Part shown: in pieces, positions 16,732 to 25,283 of the stretch
How the letters are laid out: each line of letters begins with the position of its first letter
How positions within the stretch are numbered: the first letter of the stretch is position 1
DNA from: Aquimarina amphilecti
GTDB lineage: Bacteria; Bacteroidota; Bacteroidia; Flavobacteriales; Flavobacteriaceae
NCBI RefSeq assembly: GCF_900109375.1
Contig: NZ_FOAB01000001.1
Location: forward strand, 682,001 to 746,000
Direction of reading: 5' to 3'
Length of the DNA: 64,000 nt
Program-made: the position numbers and the translations under genes
Notes under the pieces: generated by a model
Databases searched by the model: none
What the model was told of the DNA's origin: nothing
What the model saw: only the letters and a program-made list of their open reading frames with translations

Positions 16732-19260
16732 TTATTTCTTACTGATTTTAATGGTAGATACATTATTTCGTCCATTAACCTTTATATAATACAATCCTTG
16801 AGCTAAAGAACTTAGATCTATCGCCTCTATATCATTAGAAACTTTTTTTACAGATAATACTTTTCCGTTCATACTATATATTCGGATTATAGAATTTGCT
16901 GCTCCTTGAATATTTAAAAAGTTTTCTACTGGATTAGGATACATGATAACAGTACCTTCTTTAAAAACTTCTGGAGCTCTAGTATCTTCAATTGGTGTAA
17001 TAATCCAATGTAGGTTTTGACTAGTATTTGATGCATTATAGAGCTGCACATTTTGCCCATTTACACCATTAGAGCCTCCATCAAGTGCATATTCAGGAGC
17101 GTTACGTTTTATAAGTTTATAGGCTCCTCCACCCACTGATACTTTTTTCCAATGTTGATTTTCATTGTTTTCTTCACAATTCCATAAATAAACGTTCTGC
17201 CGATTAGCTCCTTGATTATTTCCGTCGATACAGTAATTGGTGCCAACTTTTTTATAGGAATAATATTCATTACCCCGATCTATTTCTATCCATTGTTGGT
17301 TTTCATTACTTTCATTGGCGGACCATAAATATACATTTTGACCATTAGCACCATCACCACCACCGTCGATAGCAAAACCTGTGGCGTTACGCTTGGTGAT
17401 ATGTACTATTGTATTACCACCACTACCTACATAACCAGCTTCGGTAATTCTAAAGGATTCCCAAGATCCATTATAGGATGAAGGGACCATATTAATAACA
17501 CCTCCTCTATTAACTTGTAAACGCGTTAAATTGCCTGGTCCATCGGGTAGTGTAAAGAAATGCGTATTAGTAGTGTTTCCTGTTGTAAAATCCCAATAGG
17601 TCCAAGTTCCGTTTGAGGAAGTCGGTTGCATATCGGTTTCACCACCATTATTTCTTGTTCGCAATCTTGGTGTACTACCTCCTGATGCTAATTGCACATG
17701 CCAAGAACCATTTCCTTTAGCTACAAACTGCCATTCTACATCATCACCAGTTGTAGTTGTGGATGTCGTATACGCATCTTCAGCTTCACCGGTAGCAGCC
17801 AATCGTAAGTTATGCTCGGGAACATCTATATAATATGTTTTATTTGGATCAGGTGTAAAGGAAGAACTTGGTGGTTGAACGGTACCACAATCACTTAGCT
17901 GCGAGATATTATTATTAGAACCATTATTAATTACAAGTCCACAACTACTAACAGTATTGCCGTTAGCCCCAGGTTCAAGAATAATAGTATATTCCGTTTC
18001 ATTTACTATTGTTGAATTATCACCATACACTACTATTGCACGTTCTTCATCTAAATCTAAAGGTCCTGGTGTTCTATGAAAGATTATATTGTGGTCATTC
18101 CCTAAAATATCTGCTATATTATGAGGTCCAATAGCATTAGGAGAAGGCATAATTGTCATTTCAATATTTTGACGAGAACGACTTAAACGAAAATCACTTA
18201 GGGGAGCATAAGTAAAATTACCACTTGACCCAATTATTGTTCCTCCTGCTGGCATATTATAATTAGTTCCTCCAGAACCACAATCAATTGCTTGACTATT
18301 AGTTACTGTTGCACTAGAAGCTAAGTAGAGACGAATACCTCCTCTCATTTGTTTTACTGTACAATTCTCGACGGTTACGCTTCCTGTATTATTATAAGAA
18401 CGAATTCCATCTTCAGAAAGAGGATATACATGATTCAAAGGAATATCATACGATTCTTCAAAAGGTAATCTCCAAGAACCACTACCTGTTGGAAATTTAT
18501 AGTCTGTTAAATAAGGTAAATCGTAGGTTTCTGTATCATTATATATATCGTTACTTAAACGCATTCTCCCTTCTATATAACAATTTTTAATTGTTGTTTC
18601 TGAAGCTCCACTTTGCATAAAAATACCATGTCCAAAAGCATAATGATACATTGTGATTCCATCCAGGGTATTTCCAATTCCACCACCATCACTTCCTGTA
18701 ATCAAAATTCCACAACGTTTGCTCAAACCAAAGGTGTTTTGGGAACCAATACCATATTGACTTCCGTAGCCATAAGGAAAAGATCCTTTTACGATCATTT
18801 CAAGACCTTCTACTAAATTTTGATTCCCTGTAATCGACATAATAGGATCACCTCTTAATCCATATGCCAAATTATCTCTATCATTATTATAAGCACTAAA
18901 ATCAGTCACTTCATCTAAACCATTCTTGTAGAAATCTTCAATAGCACCATTTCGTAAAATATTATTATCACCAGAAATAATAAAATATACCTCCCTAATA
19001 GACCCCACCAAGGTATTAATACGTGCTCCAGTCATATCTATAGTATTACCGGATCCTGTACAATTAATAACTCTAGAATTGCTGGGTAAATCCTCTAGAT
19101 AATAATCACCTGATTCTAAAATTATGTTTTGATTACTATTCTGTACCGCTTCACGAAATTCAACCAATGAACTAACAATAGTTTGGGCATTTACTAAAGC
19201 ATAATTAAAAAACAATAGTATTACTACCATTAGTTTACTTATCCTATTTTTAATAATCAT
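16732..19260 (-). CDS. secreted right-handed beta-helix protein with trefoil domains and T9SS tail
   Basis: This 842-residue protein has a signal peptide (about 1-26) and a right-handed parallel beta-helix (about 27-460) built of short N- and G-rich turns (GNQNLVEGLEM, ETTIKNCYIEG, GSVTVENCTVKQM). A beta-trefoil-like module (about 466-608, TYYIDVPEHNLRLA) follows, then a ricin-B-type trefoil (about 618-757) and a T9SS sorting domain (IMYPNPVENFL to end). Beta-helix proteins of this kind include polysaccharide lyases and glycan isomerases, but I cannot assign a CAZy family. The protein is a paralogue of the one at 19290-21800 along its whole length. The gene is 29 bases after its paralogue. 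Confidence 0.83.
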   Translation of the reverse strand: MIIKNRISKLMVVILLFFNYALVNAQTIVSSLVEFREAVQNSNQNIILESGDYYLEDLPSNSRVINCTGSGNTIDMTGARINTLVGSIREVYFIISGDNNILRNGAIEDFYKNGLDEVTDFSAYNNDRDNLAYGLRGDPIMSITGNQNLVEGLEMIVKGSFPYGYGSQYGIGSQNTFGLSKRCGILITGSDGGGIGNTLDGITMYHYAFGHGIFMQSGASETTIKNCYIEGRMRLSNDIYNDTETYDLPYLTDYKFPTGSGSWRLPFEESYDIPLNHVYPLSEDGIRSYNNTGSVTVENCTVKQMRGGIRLYLASSATVTNSQAIDCGSGGTNYNMPAGGTIIGSSGNFTYAPLSDFRLSRSRQNIEMTIMPSPNAIGPHNIADILGNDHNIIFHRTPGPLDLDEERAIVVYGDNSTIVNETEYTIILEPGANGNTVSSCGLVINNGSNNNISQLSDCGTVQPPSSSFTPDPNKTYYIDVPEHNLRLAATGEAEDAYTTSTTTTGDDVEWQFVAKGNGSWHVQLASGGSTPRLRTRNNGGETDMQPTSSNGTWTYWDFTTGNTTNTHFFTLPDGPGNLTRLQVNRGGVINMVPSSYNGSWESFRITEAGYVGSGGNTIVHITKRNATGFAIDGGGDGANGQNVYLWSANESNENQQWIEIDRGNEYYSYKKVGTNYCIDGNNQGANRQNVYLWNCEENNENQHWKKVSVGGGAYKLIKRNAPEYALDGGSNGVNGQNVQLYNASNTSQNLHWIITPIEDTRAPEVFKEGTVIMYPNPVENFLNIQGAANSIIRIYSMNGKVLSVKKVSNDIEAIDLSSLAQGLYYIKVNGRNNVSTIKISKK

Positions 19261-19289
19261 CTTTTTTATTTTTTATATCATCTACTTGT

Positions 19290-21800
19290 TTACTTCTTCA
19301 CAATTTTTATCGTAGAAAAGCTTCGCGAACCATTCACCTTAGCATAATACAAGCCAGAAGAAAGAAAACTTAGATCTATAGTTTCATTATTATTAGAAAC
19401 ATATTTTGACCATACTTCTTTTCCATTCATATCATATACTCTAATGATTGAGTTATCAGCACCCGTAATAGTTACTGTACTTACTACAGGATTTGGATAC
19501 ATGAATACTGGATTACCTTCGGAAATCTCTGGAGTCTTGATATTATCAATAGGTGTAATTATCCATTGTAGATTTTGGCTAGTGCTTGAAGCATCATAAA
19601 GCTGTATATTTTGTGCATTTGCTCCATTAGAACCGCCATCAAGAGCATATCCAGATGCATTTCGTTTTATGAGTTTATACGCTCCACCTCCAACTGATAT
19701 TTTTTTCCAATGTTGGTTTTGATTATTCAGTGAACATTCCCACAAATACACATTTTGTCGATCAGCTCCACCGCCATTTCCATCTATACAATAGTTAGTT
19801 CCCATCTTTTGGTAGGAATAATAGCCATTACCACGATCAATCTCAATCCATTGTTGATTTACATTATTTTGATTGGCAGACCATAAATACACATTCTGTC
19901 CGTTGGTTCCATCACCCATACCGTCTATAGCAAAGCCTGTCGCATTACGTTTTGTAATATGCACTATAGTGCTAGATTCATTGTTATTGGTACTTACTTC
20001 AGTTATAGAAAATGATTCCCAAGTTCCATTTAAGCTAGAACTCATGAAACGAACTAAACCTTCACTATTAATTTGTAAACGTTTTCTCCCTGAAGGTCCA
20101 TCTGGTAATGTTAAAAAGTGAGTATCAGAAATAACTCCTTGGGTAAAGTTGTAATAAGTATATGTTCCAGAATAACTAGTATCCTGCATATCCGCAAATT
20201 CTGAATTGTCTGTTCGTAAACGTGGTTTAGTGCCACCAGCAGCTCTTTGTATATGCCAAAATCCATTGCCTTTGTTTACAAACTTCCAGGCTACATCATC
20301 TCCTATAGTCTGTGTAGATGTAGTATATGGATCTTCGCTAGATCCGTTTGACGCTAGTCGAAGATTATGTGCTGGAGAATCTATGTAATATGTTTTGTTT
20401 GGGTCTGGAGTAAATGATGTTTGGGTTTCACAATCATTTGTATTAGTTATACTATTATTGGAACCATTATCTGTTACCGAACCACAAGTTTCTATAGAAG
20501 AACCTGTACTACCAGATGCAATTACTATTGGATGCTTAGTATTATTAATAACCTTATTATTCTTGCCATTATGGGTGCTTTGATAATCTAAATTTCCATT
20601 TTTGAAGCGAACTCCATCAAGTGTTCCACCAATTTGAATTCTATAATCTGAAGGAAGATTCGGGTCGCCACCGGTTAAGGTTAAATTTGAATTATCCATT
20701 CCGATAAAGGCAATACATTTTTGGCCATTATAATAAGGATCTACTGCTGGTATAATTTCAATATCAAGATCCCAGCTATCATTATCATATGTACTTTTAA
20801 AAGCGTGCCCATGAGAAATATCTGCTTTGCAATTAATTGCAGTACCACTCCCTAAACCAAAACCTTGCTCACAACCTATAGCTGTACAATTTTCAGCAAT
20901 CACATTTCCAGAAGCATGTGCTAACACTACTCCGGTTCTCATATGTTTTATAGTACAATTACGAACGGTGGGATTAGAGGTTCCTCTTTCGATAATTTCT
21001 CCATTTATAAAAGTTGTACCCGCATTATATGCCCGAATACCTCCTTCTCCAGTGCTCATCATATATCCTGATGGGAGTCTATACCCCCAAACAGTCATAA
21101 AGTCAACATTATCAGCTGGAGAGCCAGTACCTTCTTCTTTAAGCATATCATCAGTGGAGCGCATCTCCCCTTCTATGTAACAATCTTCAATAATTGGATT
21201 ACTGGCGGCTTGCATAAAAATTGCGTGCCCATAAGATCTATGGATTAACGTGCAATTTTTGACATGATTAGATTCTCCACGTACTAACAATGCTGAATGT
21301 TTACGATGACCGATAACTGGACCGCCACCTTTACCAAAAGCATCCCCATAACCATAGGGATACGAACCTCGAACAGTCATATGAAATCCTTCTAATAAAT
21401 TATCAGATCCATCCATAACTATTGTTTGCGCTCTCTTTCTTGGAGCATTATTCCCTACATTAACTAACTTCAGGTTTTTTAAGGTGTTATTATTTCCCAA
21501 AATCTGGAGTAAATTCACATCTACATTTCCAAAACTGCTTAATACTTCAGTGTCAATATTTATAGTAACATTAGTGAAATCATAGGTACTGTTATTCCCT
21601 TCAAAAAGTAAAAGTGGATTACTAAAATCTCCAGCAGCAACATCCACTGCTGTAATAGAATATGTTCCTGGGGCTAATTTTACGTTTGCATTACTGTCAT
21701 TTAAATAAGGTAATAAGGCTTGTAACGAATTGACAGTAGTTTGAGAAACTAAATTTCCAATAGTAAAGACTAAAAGAATGAATAGTATTTTTTTCATCAT
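19290..21800 (-). CDS. secreted right-handed beta-helix protein with trefoil domains and T9SS tail
   Basis: This 836-residue protein has the same order of modules as its downstream paralogue: signal peptide (about 1-19), parallel beta-helix (about 20-455, with NNTLKNLKLVNVG, SNHVKNCTLIHRSYGHAIFM and NPTVRNCTIKHMRTGV), beta-trefoil-like module (about 460-602), ricin-B-type trefoil (about 612-750, with QQWIEI, QHWKKI, LQWIIT) and T9SS sorting domain (FMYPNPVVSTV to end). It is the first gene of the three-gene operon. A 440-base leader separates it from a FadR/GntR-like palindrome at 22237. A polysaccharide lyase or glycan-binding role is inferred from fold and context only. Confidence 0.83.
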   Translation of the reverse strand: MMKKILFILLVFTIGNLVSQTTVNSLQALLPYLNDSNANVKLAPGTYSITAVDVAAGDFSNPLLLFEGNNSTYDFTNVTINIDTEVLSSFGNVDVNLLQILGNNNTLKNLKLVNVGNNAPRKRAQTIVMDGSDNLLEGFHMTVRGSYPYGYGDAFGKGGGPVIGHRKHSALLVRGESNHVKNCTLIHRSYGHAIFMQAASNPIIEDCYIEGEMRSTDDMLKEEGTGSPADNVDFMTVWGYRLPSGYMMSTGEGGIRAYNAGTTFINGEIIERGTSNPTVRNCTIKHMRTGVVLAHASGNVIAENCTAIGCEQGFGLGSGTAINCKADISHGHAFKSTYDNDSWDLDIEIIPAVDPYYNGQKCIAFIGMDNSNLTLTGGDPNLPSDYRIQIGGTLDGVRFKNGNLDYQSTHNGKNNKVINNTKHPIVIASGSTGSSIETCGSVTDNGSNNSITNTNDCETQTSFTPDPNKTYYIDSPAHNLRLASNGSSEDPYTTSTQTIGDDVAWKFVNKGNGFWHIQRAAGGTKPRLRTDNSEFADMQDTSYSGTYTYYNFTQGVISDTHFLTLPDGPSGRKRLQINSEGLVRFMSSSLNGTWESFSITEVSTNNNESSTIVHITKRNATGFAIDGMGDGTNGQNVYLWSANQNNVNQQWIEIDRGNGYYSYQKMGTNYCIDGNGGGADRQNVYLWECSLNNQNQHWKKISVGGGAYKLIKRNASGYALDGGSNGANAQNIQLYDASSTSQNLQWIITPIDNIKTPEISEGNPVFMYPNPVVSTVTITGADNSIIRVYDMNGKEVWSKYVSNNNETIDLSFLSSGLYYAKVNGSRSFSTIKIVKK

Positions 21801-22150
21801 GATGGTTTATTAATAGGTTGTTTAAGAGTTTTAAGTATTGTTTTTGTTATTATGTTGTGGTACTATGATAATGGTACTTTCTATACCGAACGAATTAATT
21901 TTTGAAATAAATTTATGGTTGACAGTCTTATATAAATTAAATCTAGTGTGTGTAGACTTCAGTGTAAAATAATTCTGCTTATGTATAATTTTCCTAAGAA
22001 TAGAATGTATAATAAATAAAGATCTGTTAGAAAATAACTGTACAGAGGTTATCTGAAATAGTAATACAGTTAACGGTAAAAGAATTGGTAAAAATTGGAG
22101 TAGCATAATAGTTACGTTAATTATTCAATCATATTATGCACCTTCTTCAC

Positions 22151-22188
22151 TAATCTCTTATTCCAATAAAATATTGGGAATAAGATTA
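22151..22188. other. imperfect hairpin in the leader of the beta-helix operon
   Basis: TAATC-CTTATTCCAATA pairs with TATTGGGAATAAG-ATTA around a three-base loop, with one bulged G and one unpaired T. If transcription starts near the palindrome at 22237, the hairpin lies in the early 5' leader. It could be a stability element or an attenuator. Function is not shown. Confidence 0.45.
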
Positions 22189-22236
22189 AAACGAATACAT
22201 AATTACTATTTATACTATTGCATTTTAACACAGTAT

Positions 22237-22254
22237 AAATTGGTTAACCAATTT
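22237..22254. promoter_or_regulatory. FadR/GntR-like operator upstream of the beta-helix operon
   Basis: AAATTGGTTAACCAATTT is a perfect 18-bp palindrome. Its core TTGGTNNACCAA resembles the TGGTNNNACCA-type sites of FadR-subfamily GntR regulators. A copy differing at one base lies at 56850-56867 before another secreted glycan-acting protein. No GntR gene is present in this window. Confidence 0.6.
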
Positions 22255-22445
22255 CTAGGGTATTCAAATTTACACGTATCCTTACAGGTACAATTACCTA
22301 AATAATTTTTCGTGTTAATTAAACGAGAATTCGTAGGTCGATTACTATAATTCGCATTTCCTCTTTATTATAAATCAACATACCATGTTCTAACAATACC
22401 TATTCCCATTATTCTAGTATTCTGAAATTATTTTTTTAATGTATC

Positions 22446-22474
22446 GGTTGGGTAAAAATATTGTATAAACGTAT
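22446..22474 (+). promoter_or_regulatory. ECF-sigma promoter of the di-haem peroxidase gene
   Basis: GGTTGGGTAA (22446-22455), then 14 bases, then CGTAT (22470-22474). The same two elements with the same spacing occur at 24293 and 27840. The ATG lies 66 bases beyond the second element. Confidence 0.8.
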
Positions 22475-22540
22475 TAAAGAAAAGAGCTAATGTTTTTAGC
22501 CTCATTCCATAAATCTTATTTGTACTTAAAATAGTTTTAC

Positions 22541-23677
22541 ATGAAAAAATATATCTTTCCAATTTGTTTAGCATTAATAACTTTAGTTTCCTGTAGTAAA
22601 GACGATTATATCGATATCCCAAATAATGCATTGAATTTTTCTACATTAAACTTACCAGAATCTCCTTTTAATTATGCTGCTATTCTTTTGCCTAATTCTT
22701 TTCTAGATAACGAATTACAAAGTGAAGATAATACGCCAAACGACAATGCTATAACTGATCATGGCGCAACATTAGGTAGAGTACTGTTTTATGACAAAAA
22801 ATTATCATTAAATAATACCGTTTCTTGTGCATCATGTCATATTCAAGAAAATGGTTTCTCTGATCCCAGACAATTCAGCGTAGGTTTTGATGGTGGATTA
22901 ACATCTAGAAACTCTATGGGATTGTCAAACGCAAGATTTTATGATAATGGTAGATTTTTTTGGGATGAACGAGCAACTTCACTAGAAGTACAAACACTAA
23001 TACCGATTCAAGATTTAGTAGAAATGGGAATGACTTTATCTGAATTAGAAACAAAATTAGCGAATGAAGAGTATTACTCTATTCTATTTACAAATGCTTT
23101 CGGTAATGAAACCATAACTAGTGAAAGAATAGCACTAGCGATATCTCAATTTATACGTTCTATGGTTTCATATGAATCGAAATTTGACGAAGGGCTGGAA
23201 CAGAGCCAAAATATAAATAGCAATTTTTCTAATTTTACGGATTCCGAAAATAGAGGAAAAACTCTTTTTATGAGTAATCAAACAAGATGTTTTGATTGCC
23301 ATGCTACCAATGTATTTGTTGGCGATAATGCGAGAAATAATGGGTTAGATGCTACAATTACAGATCTTGGTGTTGGTGAGATAACGGGAAATACCAACGA
23401 CCTAGGAGAATTTAAAGTTCCATCTCTAAGAAACATTGCCTTAACCGCGCCTTATATGCATGATGGCCGATTTGGAACACTTGAACAGGTTATTGAACAT
23501 TATAATAGTGGTGTACAAAATAACCCAAATCTAGATAACAGATTAACTCAAGGAAATAATGTTCGTCGTTTAAATTTATCTGATGCTGATAAACAAGCTT
23601 TACTAGACTTTTTGAATACACTAACTGATAACGAATTTATAACAGATGAAAAATACGCTACTCCTTTTATTGAATAA
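22541..23677 (+). CDS. di-haem cytochrome c peroxidase lipoprotein (CCP/MauG family)
   Basis: This 378-residue protein has a lipoprotein signal (LALITLVSC, lipid Cys18). Two c-type haem sites are present, CASCH (96-100) and CFDCH (250-254), each in a CCP-type context (FYDKKLSLNNTVSCASCH; GLSNARFYDNGRFFWDER). The C-terminal APYMHDGRF provides Met306, the usual distal ligand of the electron-transfer haem in bacterial CCPs, whereas true MauG has Tyr there. It should reduce peroxide or carry out peroxide-driven oxidation in the periplasm or at the outer membrane. An ECF-type promoter identical to those of fecR and the haloperoxidase-like gene lies upstream. Confidence 0.92.
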   Translation: MKKYIFPICLALITLVSCSKDDYIDIPNNALNFSTLNLPESPFNYAAILLPNSFLDNELQSEDNTPNDNAITDHGATLGRVLFYDKKLSLNNTVSCASCHIQENGFSDPRQFSVGFDGGLTSRNSMGLSNARFYDNGRFFWDERATSLEVQTLIPIQDLVEMGMTLSELETKLANEEYYSILFTNAFGNETITSERIALAISQFIRSMVSYESKFDEGLEQSQNINSNFSNFTDSENRGKTLFMSNQTRCFDCHATNVFVGDNARNNGLDATITDLGVGEITGNTNDLGEFKVPSLRNIALTAPYMHDGRFGTLEQVIEHYNSGVQNNPNLDNRLTQGNNVRRLNLSDADKQALLDFLNTLTDNEFITDEKYATPFIE

Positions 23678-23769
23678 ATGAAATATTATATTATGATATA
23701 TGATTGTTTTTATAAAATTAAATTCCTGCAACAATTTATTTTATATTTACTCATAATTAATTGAAAACG

Positions 23770-24291
23770 ATGGATAAATCTTTCTCAGTTTGCGAGGAAA
23801 AGGTATATAATACATTATATAAAACTCACGCTGAAAAGCTTAGAAATCATCTTTATTTCAAATTTGGCGATTTAGACCAGGCTGAAGATATTGTACAAGA
23901 GTCATTTATTAAATTATGGGCTAAGTGTAGCACAATTATTTTTGAAAAAGCTGTTGGTTTTCTTTATACAATTTCAAAAAATCTATATATAGACTCTTTA
24001 AGAGCTAAAAAAGTTGTTTTAAAATTTGAGAAAAATAGTATGCCAGTAATGGATAATGAAGACCCTTATTTTCATTTAAGAACTAAAGAATTTAGAAATA
24101 AAATAGAAGCTACTATTTCTGCCTTACCAGAAAAGCAACGAGAAGCATTTTTATTAAATAGAATTGAAAAACTTACGTTTAAAGAGATAGCGCTAAAATT
24201 AGAAATTAGTCAAACAGCAGTAGAAAAACGAATTGCTAAAGCATTGGTTAAACTGAAAGAGATAACAGAATTACAAAAACATAATATCTAA
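23770..24291 (+). CDS. ECF-family RNA polymerase sigma factor (FecI-like)
   Basis: This 173-residue protein is counted from the ATG at 23770; an in-frame TTG at 23761 is less likely. Sigma-2 region: FGDLDQAEDIVQESFIKLWA. Sigma-4 region: LPEKQREAFLLNRIEKLTFKEIALKLEISQTAVEKRIAKAL. The FecI-like group in Bacteroidota is paired with FecR anti-sigma factors, and a FecR gene follows after 65 bases. The stop codon is followed two bases later by an ECF-type promoter that drives fecR. No copy of that motif lies before the sigma gene itself, so sigma is not obviously autoregulated. Confidence 0.93.
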   Translation: MDKSFSVCEEKVYNTLYKTHAEKLRNHLYFKFGDLDQAEDIVQESFIKLWAKCSTIIFEKAVGFLYTISKNLYIDSLRAKKVVLKFEKNSMPVMDNEDPYFHLRTKEFRNKIEATISALPEKQREAFLLNRIEKLTFKEIALKLEISQTAVEKRIAKALVKLKEITELQKHNI

Positions 24292-24292
24292 A

Positions 24293-24321
24293 GGTTGGGT
24301 AATATTTAAATCTAATCGTAT
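24293..24321 (+). promoter_or_regulatory. ECF-sigma promoter of the fecR-TonB receptor operon
   Basis: GGTTGGGTAA (24293-24302), 14 bases, CGTAT (24317-24321). It starts two bases after the sigma stop codon and 64 bases before the fecR start, so the anti-sigma and receptor can be induced apart from sigma. Confidence 0.8.
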
Positions 24322-24356
24322 GTATATAAAGTGATTGTAATCAAAAACATTTAAGC

Positions 24357-25280
24357 GTGGAAAATAAATTTACTAAAAACAATTTAATCGCCAGATGGTT
24401 AGATAATCGTTTAGATAAAGACGAAAAAGAAAAGCTCGATGCGTCTGGAGAATTAGATGAATTAAAAGTAGTTCTAGATGACATCGATACTTGGAAAGTA
24501 AAAAAGTTTGATACCAACGCTGGTTTAGAAGATCTTAATAAACGCAAAAAATTTATCATCTCTCCTACTCCAAAAAAAGAACGAAACATAAGTAAATGGT
24601 TAAGTATAGCAGCAAGTGTAGCAATCCTGATTACTGGAGGATACTTTTCTTGGAATTATTTTTCTAATCAAACGACAACCATAAATACATTAATTGCAGA
24701 AACAAAAACAATTGAACTTCCTGGCGGTTCACAAATAACAATGGATGCTCTATCTACAATTTCTTATAATGAGAAAGACTGGCTGAATGATAGAACGATA
24801 TATTTAACCGGACAAGCATTTTTTGATGTCACTAAAGGGAACTCTTTTTCTGTTATTACTGAATCTGGAAGTATTAATGTTCTAGGAACTCAGTTTAATG
24901 TAAATTCCACAAATAATAAATTTGAAGTTAAGTGTTATGAAGGGAAAGTAAATGTCACCTATAATACAGATGAAAAAATACTGACAAAAGGAGAATCTGT
25001 ATCTGCAAAAGAAAACAGACTATTCAGTACCTCACATACCACAATTACTCCTGAATGGATCAATGGCTATAGTAAATATAACCAAGTAGTTTTATCAGAA
25101 ATTGTAATTGATCTAGAGAAATATTACACAACAAAAATAATGCTCCCTAAAAAGTATAAGAATTTGCAGTTTACAGGTACTTTAACCCACAAAAATTTAA
25201 AAACTGCTTTACAAACCTTATTTAGCTCTATGGAGATAGAATATAGTATAGACAGTAATAATGTTGTGATTATAAAATAA
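24357..25280 (+). CDS. FecR-family anti-sigma factor
   Basis: This 307-residue protein uses a GTG start at 24357, because the first conserved residues (ENKFTKNNLIARWLDNRLD) follow directly and no ATG fits. The order is a cytoplasmic anti-sigma segment (1-75), one membrane helix (about 80-100, IAASVAILITGGYFSW), the periplasmic FecR domain (TIELPGGSQITMDALSTISYN, then FDVTKGNSFSVITESGSINVLG), and a DUF4974-type C-terminal domain (IDLEKYYTTKI to VVIIK). It should hold the ECF sigma factor inactive until the TonB receptor signals. It is three bases upstream of the receptor gene. Confidence 0.93.
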   Translation: MENKFTKNNLIARWLDNRLDKDEKEKLDASGELDELKVVLDDIDTWKVKKFDTNAGLEDLNKRKKFIISPTPKKERNISKWLSIAASVAILITGGYFSWNYFSNQTTTINTLIAETKTIELPGGSQITMDALSTISYNEKDWLNDRTIYLTGQAFFDVTKGNSFSVITESGSINVLGTQFNVNSTNNKFEVKCYEGKVNVTYNTDEKILTKGESVSAKENRLFSTSHTTITPEWINGYSKYNQVVLSEIVIDLEKYYTTKIMLPKKYKNLQFTGTLTHKNLKTALQTLFSSMEIEYSIDSNNVVIIK

Positions 25281-25283
25281 CAT

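Larger units (their letters stand above)
21801..22540. other. 740-bp intergenic region with regulatory signals for both flanks
   Basis: No convincing gene lies here; a 91-codon minus-strand frame (21831-22106) has no family features. The region holds an imperfect hairpin (22151-22188), a perfect 18-bp palindrome (22237-22254) and an ECF-type promoter (22446-22474). The first two would serve the minus-strand polysaccharide operon and the third the plus-strand peroxidase gene. Confidence 0.7.

Noticed and set aside
16732-21800. Assigning the beta-helix proteins to PL6 alginate lyase or chondroitinase B
   Set aside because: The fold is similar, but I could not find the family's catalytic pattern by eye, so only the fold is called.
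21831-22106. Minus-strand 91-codon frame as a possible small gene
   Set aside because: No signal, domain or ribosome-binding site is visible, and it lies in the leader of the operon that starts at 21800.
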